Shown one piece after another: positions 27,203 through 36,143 of a DNA stretch of 64,000 nt (positions are counted from its first letter, which is position 1; every line of letters begins with the position of its first letter). This DNA is from Candidatus Flexifilum affinis (GTDB lineage: Bacteria; Chloroflexota; Anaerolineae; Aggregatilineales; Phototrophicaceae). Below the pieces are notes generated by a model. That model was not told where the DNA came from. It made no database searches and saw only the letters and a list, made by a program, of their open reading frames with translations. The stretch covers positions 496,001 to 560,000 of the forward strand of contig JADJPJ010000004.1 of assembly GCA_016713325.1 (NCBI GenBank), given 5' to 3'. The position numbers were made by a program, and so were the translations under genes.

Positions 27203-29242
27203 ATGGTCGACAACCAGGAATCTCTGCACGACTTGCGGCGCGGGTTGATCTCTGAAGACCTGATGCGCTTCCGCTGGCTGGACGAAATTGCCCTTTCGCC
27301 CGACGGGCGGCGAGTGGCCTACACCGTGCGCCAACCCTATGCCGAGACCAATGGCTATGTCGCACATCTCTTCGTTCGCAATCTGGATGCATCTGACGCG
27401 CAGCGACTGACCGGCGGCGTCAGCACCGCATCTTCGCTGGCCTGGAGCCGCGATGGCGCGCAGCTTGCCTACAGCCTGGCCGACGAGGCGGGAAACTCCG
27501 TCCGCGTCTGGTCCTGGGAAAGTGGCCAAACCGCCTCTCATCTCATCCCCGGCGCCGCGATGGGCGGTCTGGACTGGTCGCCGGACGGCCGCCGCCTGGT
27601 CGGCGTCCGCTGGACAGAACTGCGTCACCCGGACGATCGGGCAAGCTTCCCTGGCATCCCCGCGCCGACCATCAAGGTGGTCCGCCGCCTGCGTTACAAG
27701 CAGGATGGCAGCGGATGGGTGCACAATCGCTTCGCGCAAATCTGGGTGTTGTCGCTGGAAACCGGCGAACTGACCCAGATCACCCACAGCGAGTGTGATT
27801 ACGGTTCACCGAAGTGGAGCGGCCGCGGCGATCGTCTGGCGTTTGTGGCGACTGCGCGCGAGCAGAACACACCGCTGGGCTACGGCCAAATTCTGATCTG
27901 CGACCTGCCCGGCGGCGAACCGCGTCCGCTGCTGCCCGGTTGGCAGGGCACGGCCGTCAGCCCGGCCTGGGGCGACGACGACCGTTTCATCGCCTTCGCC
28001 GGCCACAATTCCCCGCCCCCGGTCAACCGACGCAACTTCTGGCAGCCCTATCTGGCCGATGTCGAGGCGGGTACCGCCCGCAAGCTGGGCGAGGACATCG
28101 ACGAAGAGGTCGGCAATTACGCGGTCGCCGACCAGCGCAAGGGGCTGGCCAACGTCACCGTCAAGTGGGCGCCCGGTGACACCTACGTGTACTATCTGCT
28201 GACCGAGAAGGGCGCGACCAACCTCTACCGCTCCGACACCGCCGGCCATTATGAAAAGCTGGTCGGCGGGAACAGCGTCACCTTCGAGTACAGCTCGGCC
28301 GGCGGCGACATCGTGGCGTTCGGGCAGGCTGACCCCTCCAATCCGGGCGAGTTGTACATCTGGAACCAGGGCGAGGTCACGCGACTCACGGACTTCAACC
28401 CCTGGCTGCGCGATCACAGGCTGTCGCCCCCCGAAGAATACTGGTACGACGGCGTCGATGGGGCCAGGGTGCATGCCTGGCTGATCAAGCCGCTCGACTT
28501 CCAGCCCGGCGTGAAATACCCGACCATCGTCTACGTCCACTGCTCGATGTTCTCCTGGGACTTCAATCACGAATTCCAGGTCTATGCCAACGCCGGATTC
28601 GTCGTCGCCTACTTCAATCAGCGAGGCACGACCGCCGGGTATGGTCAGGCCTGGACGCATGCCAGCGAGGGCGATCAAGGCGGCAAGGACTATGAGGAGA
28701 TCATGCTGGGCGTCGACGAACTGGTGGCCCGGCCCTATGTCGACGGTTCGCGCCTGGGCGTCACCGGCGGGAGCTGTGGCGGCTTCATGACCAACTGGGT
28801 CGTCGGTCATACCGACCGGTTCGCCGCCGCCGTCACCCAGCGGTCGATCACCAACCAGGTCAGTTTCTTCGGCACGTCGGACATTGGACCGGAATGCACG
28901 GAGGGCGAGATCGGCACCAACGCCTGGATGGATCTGGAGGCCACCTGGCGCCAGTCGCCGATCGCCTACGCAAAAGACATCAACACGCCGCTGCTCATCC
29001 TGCACGCCGACGAAGACTACCGCTGCGCACTGGAACAGGCGGAGGAACTCTTCTCCATCCTGCGCTGGCTGGGCAAAGAAGTCGAGCTGGTCATCTTTGA
29101 ATGCGAGAACCACGGTCTGACCCGCGGCGGGCGGCCGGGAAATCGCATCGAGCATCAGCGGCGTATTCGCGGCTGGTTCGAGAAATATCTTGGGACTCAC
29201 GCTGTTCCCGCTGTGCTGCCAGCGGAAGGAGGAGGACGGTGA
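27203..29242 (+). CDS. S9-family prolyl oligopeptidase/acylaminoacyl peptidase
   Basis: At 679 residues, an N-terminal beta-propeller (about 1-400, with repeats such as LAWSRDGAQLAYS and LDWSPDGRRLVGV) caps a C-terminal alpha/beta hydrolase. The triad is Ser524 in GGSCGGFMT, Asp605 in HADEDYRC and His637 in CENHGL. There is no signal peptide, so it acts in the cytosol on short peptides or acylated amino acids, fitting a role after peptide-type import. The following gene starts at a GTG overlapping this stop. Confidence 0.9.
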   Translation: MVDNQESLHDLRRGLISEDLMRFRWLDEIALSPDGRRVAYTVRQPYAETNGYVAHLFVRNLDASDAQRLTGGVSTASSLAWSRDGAQLAYSLADEAGNSVRVWSWESGQTASHLIPGAAMGGLDWSPDGRRLVGVRWTELRHPDDRASFPGIPAPTIKVVRRLRYKQDGSGWVHNRFAQIWVLSLETGELTQITHSECDYGSPKWSGRGDRLAFVATAREQNTPLGYGQILICDLPGGEPRPLLPGWQGTAVSPAWGDDDRFIAFAGHNSPPPVNRRNFWQPYLADVEAGTARKLGEDIDEEVGNYAVADQRKGLANVTVKWAPGDTYVYYLLTEKGATNLYRSDTAGHYEKLVGGNSVTFEYSSAGGDIVAFGQADPSNPGELYIWNQGEVTRLTDFNPWLRDHRLSPPEEYWYDGVDGARVHAWLIKPLDFQPGVKYPTIVYVHCSMFSWDFNHEFQVYANAGFVVAYFNQRGTTAGYGQAWTHASEGDQGGKDYEEIMLGVDELVARPYVDGSRLGVTGGSCGGFMTNWVVGHTDRFAAAVTQRSITNQVSFFGTSDIGPECTEGEIGTNAWMDLEATWRQSPIAYAKDINTPLLILHADEDYRCALEQAEELFSILRWLGKEVELVIFECENHGLTRGGRPGNRIEHQRRIRGWFEKYLGTHAVPAVLPAEGGGR

Positions 29243-30267
29243 AAGTAGGACAACTGGAAGCCCAGCCCGGCCAGCACGTCTTCGGCTACCTGTCGACGAC
29301 TGCCTCGCGTTCGGGGCTGCGGCCGGACATCCCGATACATCTTTTCGCCGGGTCGCAGCCGGGGCCGACCCTGCTGGTTCAGGGCGCCATCCACGGCGGT
29401 GAAGTCATCGGCTCCATCGCCATTCTCAACCTCATCCAGAAACTGGACCCGACCCAGATCCGCGGCAATGTCATCGCCGTGCCGGTCGTCAACCGCGCCG
29501 GCTTCGAGCTTGGGGAGCGCGGATCGCGCATCGACGGCAAGGACATCAGCCGGCTGTTCCCCGGCAAGAAGAACGGCAGTGTCTCCGATCAGGTGGCCTA
29601 TATCTACTTCGAGGAAGTGATCAAGCAGGCCAACGTCATGGTCGACTTCCACGCCGGCGCGCGCACCGCTTACGAGCGTTACGTGCTGTTCAGCGCTGAG
29701 GACGACCCGAACAACCTGACCGAACTGGAAAAGCTGCGCCGCAAGCTGGTGGTCGCCTTCGGCCTGGATCAGGCGGCTTTCTTCCCGCCGGGCACGTTCG
29801 GCAACAACTCGGCCAAGGAAGCCGTCGAGAAGGTCGGCGTCGCGCAGATCACGCTGGAGTTCGGCGGCGGCACCGGCTGGTACAAGAATGGCCAGGACAA
29901 CGTTCGCGACACCGAACGCGGTATCTGGAACATAATGAAGAAGAGGCGCATGATCGACGGCGACTTCGAGACCGATGGCCCTCGCTGCACGGTGTACAAC
30001 GCCGGAGTCGTGATCTGGAAGCCGGATGTCGACGGCCTGTTCGTGCGCCTGAAGGCCTTCCGGGATGAGCTGAAGGCCGGCGATGTCTACGCCCACCTGG
30101 TCAACCCGTACACCGGCGCTCTGCTGGCGGAGATGCGCACGCCGAAGGATGGCATCGTCATCCCCAGCGGGCAGGAATGGCCCACCGTCGGCGCGACCTC
30201 GATCGGCATTCTCGGCTCCATCGACCGCGTTGAAGATCGCCGTACCGCCGATCTGTATGTGTACTGA
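29239..30267 (+). CDS. AspA/AstE-like zinc deacylase (M14 family), copy 2
   Basis: The GTG at 29239 overlaps the peptidase stop and follows GGAGGACG. The 342 residues keep the zinc site H52 and E55 (QGAIHGGEVIG), H138 (VDFHAGART) and the catalytic Glu207 (ITLEFGGG). The usual DxNR reads DISR. The C-terminal part (AHLVNPYTGALLAEMRTP) resembles a lipoyl-like beta domain. It probably hydrolyses an N-acyl or amide bond. It aligns without gaps through residue 140 with the next gene, which has lost these residues. Confidence 0.85.
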   Translation: MKVGQLEAQPGQHVFGYLSTTASRSGLRPDIPIHLFAGSQPGPTLLVQGAIHGGEVIGSIAILNLIQKLDPTQIRGNVIAVPVVNRAGFELGERGSRIDGKDISRLFPGKKNGSVSDQVAYIYFEEVIKQANVMVDFHAGARTAYERYVLFSAEDDPNNLTELEKLRRKLVVAFGLDQAAFFPPGTFGNNSAKEAVEKVGVAQITLEFGGGTGWYKNGQDNVRDTERGIWNIMKKRRMIDGDFETDGPRCTVYNAGVVIWKPDVDGLFVRLKAFRDELKAGDVYAHLVNPYTGALLAEMRTPKDGIVIPSGQEWPTVGATSIGILGSIDRVEDRRTADLYVY

Positions 30268-30294
30268 AGTTCTTGTTCACGGGAGAGTCGAATC

Positions 30295-31278
30295 ATGAGA
30301 ATCGGCAGCATCGAAGCGCAACCGGGAACAAAAGCCTACGGCGCCTTTCAGACGGGCGAGACACACGGTCGTTTTCCGGTGCACATTCCTCTGCACATCA
30401 TCGCCGGCGCGTCACCCGGCCCAACGCTGGTTGTTCAGGCCGGGACGAGCGGTCTGGAGATTGAGCCGGCGCTCGTCCTGCCTACGCTGGTCGAAATGCT
30501 GGACCCGGCACAGATGTCCGGCACGCTGGTCCTTGTCCCCCTGATGAACACGTCGGGGTTCGAGTTTGAGCAGATCAACAGTCCCTGGGATGACAAGCAC
30601 CTGAATCGCCTTGGGCGCGGCAAGGCCGAAGGCACGGTCAGCGAGCAGATGGTCTACCAGTACTATCAGGCGGCGATTGCCAACGCCGACGCCCTGATCG
30701 ACATTCGCACCGGCGCGCAGTGGGGGTACTACCGCTACGCGGGGGTGTACGACGACGGCGCAGTCGATGCTTCGCGCGCGCTGGCATTGGCGCTGGGGCT
30801 GCCGCAGGTCGTGCAGGGGCAGCCGGCCGATCAGTCGATGGCGCATGAGGCAGCCAGAGATGGCAAGGCGGTCGTCGTCGCCACCATCGGCGGTGGGCCG
30901 GGACTGCGCGACTATCGCGACGAAGATCTGACGCGCATTCGCAACGCCGTCTTCAATGCCATGCGCCATCTGAAGATGCTGGAGGGGGCCATCGAATATG
31001 AGGAGGACCGCACCCAGGTCATCGCTGCGCACAGCTTCATCATGCCCACCGGCGAGCGCGGCTTCACCTTCATGGACACCAGCAAGCGGGGGTTGCCCGT
31101 TCAGGCCGGAGAAGAGATCGGCTACGTGCGTCACCCGTTCACCGGCGAAGTCGTCGAGCGGATCACCGCTCCGCGCGCGGGCGTGGTCGTGCATGCCGGC
31201 GCGTCCTGGCCCGTGGCTCTGGAAGGTCATCTGTTGGCCATTGTGGGCGATCTCGTCGAAGAAGTATCCGTGCGTTAG
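30295..31278 (+). CDS. AspA/AstE-like protein lacking the zinc site, copy 3
   Basis: The 327-residue product is closely parallel to the previous gene (QPGTKAYGAF, PGPTLVVQ, LDPAQMSG). At the active site H52 is Ser (QAGTSGLE), H138 is Arg (IDIRTGAQ) and the catalytic Glu is Thr (VVATIGGG); only E55 and the DxxxNR-like DKHLNR remain. It should not bind zinc or hydrolyse amides. The frame is intact and the ribosome binding site is good (GGGAGAG), so it looks maintained. A role as partner of copy 2 or as a binding protein is inferred. Confidence 0.78.
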   Translation: MRIGSIEAQPGTKAYGAFQTGETHGRFPVHIPLHIIAGASPGPTLVVQAGTSGLEIEPALVLPTLVEMLDPAQMSGTLVLVPLMNTSGFEFEQINSPWDDKHLNRLGRGKAEGTVSEQMVYQYYQAAIANADALIDIRTGAQWGYYRYAGVYDDGAVDASRALALALGLPQVVQGQPADQSMAHEAARDGKAVVVATIGGGPGLRDYRDEDLTRIRNAVFNAMRHLKMLEGAIEYEEDRTQVIAAHSFIMPTGERGFTFMDTSKRGLPVQAGEEIGYVRHPFTGEVVERITAPRAGVVVHAGASWPVALEGHLLAIVGDLVEEVSVR

Positions 31279-31313
31279 CGCCAGGCAGGAATCGTACAAG
31301 GAGGGACAAAACA

Positions 31314-32468
31314 ATGTTGACCCATGACGCACTCAAGCGCGATGTCGCCCGGCGCATTGAGCGGATTCAGGCGATGATGAAGGAAAAGGGCCTCGGCGCG
31401 CTGATCATCGTCGGGCAGGCACAGCCCGGCGGGTTAGGCGCCATTCGCTACATCACCCATGCGCATCTGTGGGGCGGGGCGGCCTACGTCGTGCTCGGCG
31501 CCGACGATCCGCATCCGTGGCTGCTGGTCTGGAGTTCCTACCAGTCCGTCTGGTGCCGCAACGAAACAACCACGCTGCCGGACCGGGTCGAGTCGCCGGA
31601 CAATATCGTCAGCCGTACCACCGATCTGGCCAAGGGATACGCCGGCGAGAGCAAGCGCATCGGCATGGTGAACATGAACAAGCTGATGAGCGTGGGCGAG
31701 CACCCGAAGTTCGTCAAGGCGCTCGATGGCTACGAGATGACCGAAGTCACCGCCGCCTATGACGCCATCCGCCAGATCAAGACGCCGTTTGAGCTGGAGG
31801 CGATCCAGGAGAATGGCGCCATCCTCGACTCGGCGATGGACGTGTTCAAGGAAAACGCCCATGTCGGCGCACGTTACTGGGATGTCAATGGCGCCGTCGA
31901 GGGGTACATCAAGTCGTTTGGCGGCTTCTGGGGGCGAACCAAGCTTTCGCTGGACCTGTCACCCTATACCGTGCCCACGCCAAAAGACCAGCGCATGTCC
32001 GAGGACGATATCATCAACTACGAGATCGTCTACGAGTCGCCCTGGGGCTACTGGCTGGAGATGACGGCGGTGTTCTCGTTCAAACCGCTGCCCGCCGAAG
32101 CGCAGGCGCTGCTCGACGGCTATCTGATGGCCGTCGAAGCCTCGGCGGCGGTCGCCAAGGCCGGAAACACCTTCCGCATGATCTCCGAGGCCAACGACAA
32201 GGCGCTGGCCGATCTGGGTTTCCAGGTCGACGGCAAGCACACGCCCGACTGTCACAGCACCGGCCTGGACGGCAGCGATGGTCCCAGCACGGCGAGCAAC
32301 CCCGACTTCGTGCTCAAGCCGAATATGGTGCTGTCCTTCCACCCCGGCACCATCCTGGCCGGACAGCGCGGCTTTCTGGTTTCTGACAACTTCCTGGTCA
32401 CTCCGGAGGGGGCGGTACGACTTTCGCCCCATAACGCAAGCCGCTATGCCATGCGGCTTGATCCTTAA
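31314..32468 (+). CDS. M24-fold protein, creatinase/ectoine-hydrolase-like, no metal ligands
   Basis: The 384-residue product has the creatinase N-terminal domain (1-140) and the pita-bread M24 domain. Metal-ligand positions differ from those of metalloaminopeptidases. The first Asp pair region reads IVYESPWGYWLEMTAVFSF, HSTGLDG keeps the His, and the two Glu positions read FHPGTILAG and LVSDNFLV. Creatinase and ectoine hydrolase share this metal-free design, so an amidino- or cyclic-amidine hydrolase is plausible. AGGAGGG precedes the ATG. The neighbours (AspA-like deacylases) also echo ectoine-type pathways, but the full set is not present. Confidence 0.72.
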   Translation: MLTHDALKRDVARRIERIQAMMKEKGLGALIIVGQAQPGGLGAIRYITHAHLWGGAAYVVLGADDPHPWLLVWSSYQSVWCRNETTTLPDRVESPDNIVSRTTDLAKGYAGESKRIGMVNMNKLMSVGEHPKFVKALDGYEMTEVTAAYDAIRQIKTPFELEAIQENGAILDSAMDVFKENAHVGARYWDVNGAVEGYIKSFGGFWGRTKLSLDLSPYTVPTPKDQRMSEDDIINYEIVYESPWGYWLEMTAVFSFKPLPAEAQALLDGYLMAVEASAAVAKAGNTFRMISEANDKALADLGFQVDGKHTPDCHSTGLDGSDGPSTASNPDFVLKPNMVLSFHPGTILAGQRGFLVSDNFLVTPEGAVRLSPHNASRYAMRLDP

Positions 32469-32582
32469 GAGTGCTTTTCATGGTCGTGTAGGGAAAGGGG
32501 TACTGGTTGAACTGAATCAGCCGTACGGATCGCCCAAGTCGTGAACTCTTGTCAGGTTTCTCTATTTGATGGAGCACTCACC

Positions 32583-34178
32583 ATGAACTTTCCGAAACGC
32601 TCAAGGACCATGGCGCTACTCCTCATCCTCGTCCTGTCTGCGGTGCTGGCGGTGACGCCTGCGACGGCCCAGGATGAGATCAGCGAATTCGTCTTTGCGC
32701 ATCCTGGGCCTATTCGCACGATGGATGCCCCGGTGACCTGGTTTGGCTCGACCCATTGGCTGACAAATCTGATGTATGACTGCCTCATCTGGCGTGCCGC
32801 CGATGGGAACGGCTACGTTGGACAGGCTGCCGAACGCTGGGAGAACATCGACGATCTGACCTGGCGCTTCTATCTGCGCCCCGATCAGACGTTCCACAAC
32901 GGTGAGGTGCTGGATGCCGAAGCCGTCAAGTGGAATATCGACCGCGTCCGCACTCGTGAGGACTTCCTGGTCTACCCGCAGTGGCAGTTCGTCACCGAAG
33001 TCAACGTCATCGATGACCTGACACTGGACATCAAGACCGCTGTGCCGTACCCCTATTTTGAGTACGACGTCAGCTTCAATGGCTGCCAGATTCTTCCCCC
33101 GGACTACATGGCCGAGGTGGGTGAAGAAGAATTCGCGCGCAGTCCGATTGGTTCCGGTCCGTATCGTCTGGTCGAGTTCACCGAGAGCGATCGCTACGTC
33201 TTCGAGGCGTGGGATGGCTATTGGGGTGGCCGCCCTGAGGTCGATCGCGTCATCTACCAGGTAATCCCGGAAGTCTCCGCCCAGGTCGCGGCGCTGCTGG
33301 CTGGCCAGGTCGACCTGATCTCGCAGGTTCCGCCCCCCGACCGTGAGCGTCTGTCGACCACCGAAGGTATTTCGCTGGCAACCGAGACCTCCAATCGCAT
33401 GGCCCACTTCTATCTGCGTGTGGAGACCGAAACTGGTGCCGTCGCCGAAACGTATCCCGACTTCGAACCCGCTACCCTGAATCAGAACGTCCGTCAGGCG
33501 ATCAGCCACGCCCTCGATCGCGCCCTCCTGGCGGAAGTCCAGGGGTCGGCCATTCCACGTCTGGGCCGCGTCTGCGACTACTACCCTGAAGGCTCGGTGA
33601 ACGGCCTGGCTGACCCGCAGGCCATCGCCGACTGGTATGACCCCGACATGGCCCGCCAGCTCCTGATCGACGCGGGCTACAACCTGGATGCCGGCGAAGG
33701 TCCGACCATTTACCTCGATGCGCCGACTTTCCAGTTTGGCAGCGAGAAGGAAGTGGCCGAGGTGGCCGCGGTCATGCTCGAAGAGGTCGGCTTCAAGGTC
33801 GAACTGAACATCCTCGACTCGTCGGCCTTCAGCGAGCAGATCACGTCCGGCGGCAACAACCGTGACATGATGATGACCACGTTGGGCTGCTCGCCGTCGC
33901 TGGTGCCGCGCTTCTACCTGTGCAGTTGGGTTCAGGCCAACTACAACGTCTGCGTCGAGGAATGGGACGCCCTGGGCCAGCAGATCCTTGAGACGGTTGA
34001 CCCGACTGCTCGGCTTGAACTGTGGGGCCAGTGGTGGGACAACTACCTGGATTATGCCCAGACCATCACCCTCTACGAGATCAACAGCGTCATGGCCTAC
34101 AACTCCGCCGAGTTCGAATTCACGCCGCGCAAGGATGGCTGGTTCACCTTCCGCGATCTGAAGCTGGCTGGCGGCTAG
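32583..34178 (+). CDS. Oligopeptide-type ABC substrate-binding protein
   Basis: The start is MNFPKRSRTMALLLILVLSA with GGAG upstream. A signal peptide ends near ATAQD. The 531-residue product is SBP_bac_5 type: WFGSTHWLTNLMYDCLIW, LTWRFYLRPDQTFHNGEVLD, GSGPYRLVEFTESDRYVFEA and a full C-terminal lobe. No lipobox Cys is evident, so anchoring is unclear. It delivers substrate to the two permeases downstream. A hairpin at 34215-34240 separates it from them. Confidence 0.9.
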   Translation: MNFPKRSRTMALLLILVLSAVLAVTPATAQDEISEFVFAHPGPIRTMDAPVTWFGSTHWLTNLMYDCLIWRAADGNGYVGQAAERWENIDDLTWRFYLRPDQTFHNGEVLDAEAVKWNIDRVRTREDFLVYPQWQFVTEVNVIDDLTLDIKTAVPYPYFEYDVSFNGCQILPPDYMAEVGEEEFARSPIGSGPYRLVEFTESDRYVFEAWDGYWGGRPEVDRVIYQVIPEVSAQVAALLAGQVDLISQVPPPDRERLSTTEGISLATETSNRMAHFYLRVETETGAVAETYPDFEPATLNQNVRQAISHALDRALLAEVQGSAIPRLGRVCDYYPEGSVNGLADPQAIADWYDPDMARQLLIDAGYNLDAGEGPTIYLDAPTFQFGSEKEVAEVAAVMLEEVGFKVELNILDSSAFSEQITSGGNNRDMMMTTLGCSPSLVPRFYLCSWVQANYNVCVEEWDALGQQILETVDPTARLELWGQWWDNYLDYAQTITLYEINSVMAYNSAEFEFTPRKDGWFTFRDLKLAGG

Positions 34179-34214
34179 CGCGAGGCGAACGGGTTTCTAC
34201 TCAGTCATGCAGAT

Positions 34215-34240
34215 GGGCGGCGGCACATGCGCCGCCGCCC
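34215..34240 (+). terminator. Hairpin between binding-protein and permease genes
   Basis: GGGCGGCGGC (34215-34224) and GCCGCCGCCC (34231-34240) form a perfect 10-bp GC stem with a 6-base loop, 37 bases after the binding-protein stop and 27 before the permease start. No U-run follows. It is a likely attenuator or mRNA-stabilising hairpin. Confidence 0.6.
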
Positions 34241-34267
34241 GTTACTGGAATTCGGCGAGGAGACGTG

Positions 34268-35185
34268 ATGCAAGCGTTCGTGCTCAGGCGGCTGTTTCAC
34301 CTCGCGGTGACTGTCTTCGTCGTGTCCCTGATCGTCTTTTTCATGGTCCGGCTCAAAGGCGACCCGATCTCGGTCATGGCGCCGCCGACCTTCAACGAGG
34401 AACAGATCGCCAATCTGCGCCACGCCTGGGGGTTCGACAAACCCATCTGGGAGCAGTATGTCATCTTCATCACCCGCGCCGTCACCGGCGACTTCGGTCT
34501 GTCGATTCAGGCGCGGCGCCCGGCGATGGAGCTTGTTTTCGAGCGCATGGGCTATACGTATCTGCTCACGATCTCGTCGGCCGTCGTTGGAATTGCGGTG
34601 GCGCTTCCTCTCGGTATCCTGTCGGCGCTCAAACGCAACAGCATCCTGGATATTGGCCTGACCGCGCTGGCGTCGCTGGGCACAGCCATGCCAAGTTTCT
34701 GGCTGGGCTTGATGCTGATCCTCCTGTTTTCAGTGACACTGCGTATCCTCCCGGCCTTTGGCGCGCTGGAACCCACGGCCATTCTGATGCCGTCGGTGAC
34801 GCTGGGCGTGGGCATGGCGGCGCGGCTCTCGCGGTTGACGCGCTCGGCGATGCTCGAAGTGCTGGCCGAAGACTACGTGCGGACCGCGCGCAGCAAGGGC
34901 CTGAGCTCGCAGATCGTGGTCATGCGGCATGCGCTGCGCAATGCCCTGATCCCCATCGTTACGGTCATTGGCCTTCAGCTCGGATGGCTGTTGGGCGGCT
35001 CGGTGGTCGTCGAATCGGTCTTCTCGTGGCCCGGCCTGGGCCGCCTGATGATTGAGTCGATCAATGTGCGCGACATCACCGTCGTCCAGGCAGGGCTGTT
35101 CTGGTTCGCCCTGTCGTTTGCGTTGATCAATCTTGCCGTGGATATCGCGTACACGATCCTCGATCCGCGAATTAGCTACAAATAG
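34268..35185 (+). CDS. ABC transporter permease, DppB/OppB type
   Basis: The ATG at 34268 follows GGAGACG; an open frame extends upstream through the hairpin but has no family similarity. The 305 residues begin MQAFVLRRLFHLAVTVFVVS, with the DppB periplasmic stretch FDKPIWEQYVIFITRAVTGD, the core helices, the ATPase-contact loop EDYVRTARSKGLSSQIVVMR and the terminal DIAYTILDPRISYK. There is no ATPase gene in this operon. Confidence 0.92.
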   Translation: MQAFVLRRLFHLAVTVFVVSLIVFFMVRLKGDPISVMAPPTFNEEQIANLRHAWGFDKPIWEQYVIFITRAVTGDFGLSIQARRPAMELVFERMGYTYLLTISSAVVGIAVALPLGILSALKRNSILDIGLTALASLGTAMPSFWLGLMLILLFSVTLRILPAFGALEPTAILMPSVTLGVGMAARLSRLTRSAMLEVLAEDYVRTARSKGLSSQIVVMRHALRNALIPIVTVIGLQLGWLLGGSVVVESVFSWPGLGRLMIESINVRDITVVQAGLFWFALSFALINLAVDIAYTILDPRISYK

Positions 35186-35200
35186 AAGAGACGACACCCC

Positions 35201-36127
35201 ATGCGAGGAATACGCGCTTCCGACAGTACGCAAGAGAAGGTGGTCGTGCTCCAGTCCATGACCGCTTCCTCTCGGGCCGGCCGTGTCATAGGATCCCTGC
35301 GCCGTAGCCCGGCCGGTATGCTTGGCTTCGCCATCGTCGCGGTGGTGATCATATGCGCGCTGTTTGCGCCCTTCATCACCCCACACGATCCGACGGAGTC
35401 CAACCTGCGTGCGCGTTACATGCCGCCCGGCTACACTGACAGCAAGGGGACTTATCTGCTCGGCACCGATCAGCTCGGCCGCGATATTCTGAGCCGAATC
35501 ATCGCCGGCAGCGGCGTCTCCGTCCTGGTCGGCGTCGTGGCAGTGATCATCGCCGGGACGGTCGGCGTCCTCTATGGGCTGATCTCGGGGTTCATTGGTG
35601 GCTGGCTGGATTCGGCCATGATGCGTTTCGTCGATGCCTTGCTCGGGATACCGTTCATTATCCTGGTGGTCTCGATCTCGGGCATCATCGGCGCGGGGCT
35701 GGCGACCCTGATCCTGATTCTCGGTCTCACGGGGTGGGTGACCTACGCCCGGGTGATTCGAGGCGAAGTGCTCAAGACGCGCAGCCTGGATTACATCCTT
35801 GCCGCCTACGCCATCGGCCAGACCCGCGCCAAGATCATGTTCATGCACATCCTTCCCAATGTCGTGTCAACCGCCATCGTGCTGGCGGCTACCCAGGTCG
35901 GCGTGACCATCCTGGCGGAGTCGTCGCTGAGTTTTCTTGGCCTGGGCGTCAAGCCGCCGGAGGTGACCTGGGGCGTGATGCTGGCCGATGGCCGGCAGTA
36001 CATCAGCAGCGCCTGGTGGATGACCACCTATCCGGGCATTGCCATCACCATCACCGTGCTCGGCGTCGTCTTCCTGGGCGACTGGCTGCGCGACATCCTC
36101 GATCCGAAAGTTCGCGGTCGCCCCTGA
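35201..36127 (+). CDS. ABC transporter permease, DppC/OppC type
   Basis: The 308-residue product has the DppC pattern: first helix LGFAIVAVVIICALFAPFI, LLGTDQLGRDILSRIIAGS, contact loop LAAYAIGQTRAKIMFMHI and FLGLGVKPPEVTWGVMLADG. The first 20-30 residues before RSPAGM are not conserved, so a start at the ATG near 35258 is possible. It forms the channel with the preceding permease and must recruit ATPases made elsewhere. Confidence 0.9.
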   Translation: MRGIRASDSTQEKVVVLQSMTASSRAGRVIGSLRRSPAGMLGFAIVAVVIICALFAPFITPHDPTESNLRARYMPPGYTDSKGTYLLGTDQLGRDILSRIIAGSGVSVLVGVVAVIIAGTVGVLYGLISGFIGGWLDSAMMRFVDALLGIPFIILVVSISGIIGAGLATLILILGLTGWVTYARVIRGEVLKTRSLDYILAAYAIGQTRAKIMFMHILPNVVSTAIVLAATQVGVTILAESSLSFLGLGVKPPEVTWGVMLADGRQYISSAWWMTTYPGIAITITVLGVVFLGDWLRDILDPKVRGRP

Positions 36128-36143
36128 GCGCAAAGAGGAGTCG

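Noticed and set aside
26186..32468. Ectoine degradation operon (doeA/doeB type)
   Set aside because: A creatinase-fold protein and AspA-like proteins are present, but the Lrp-type regulator and semialdehyde dehydrogenase are missing and there are three AspA-like copies.
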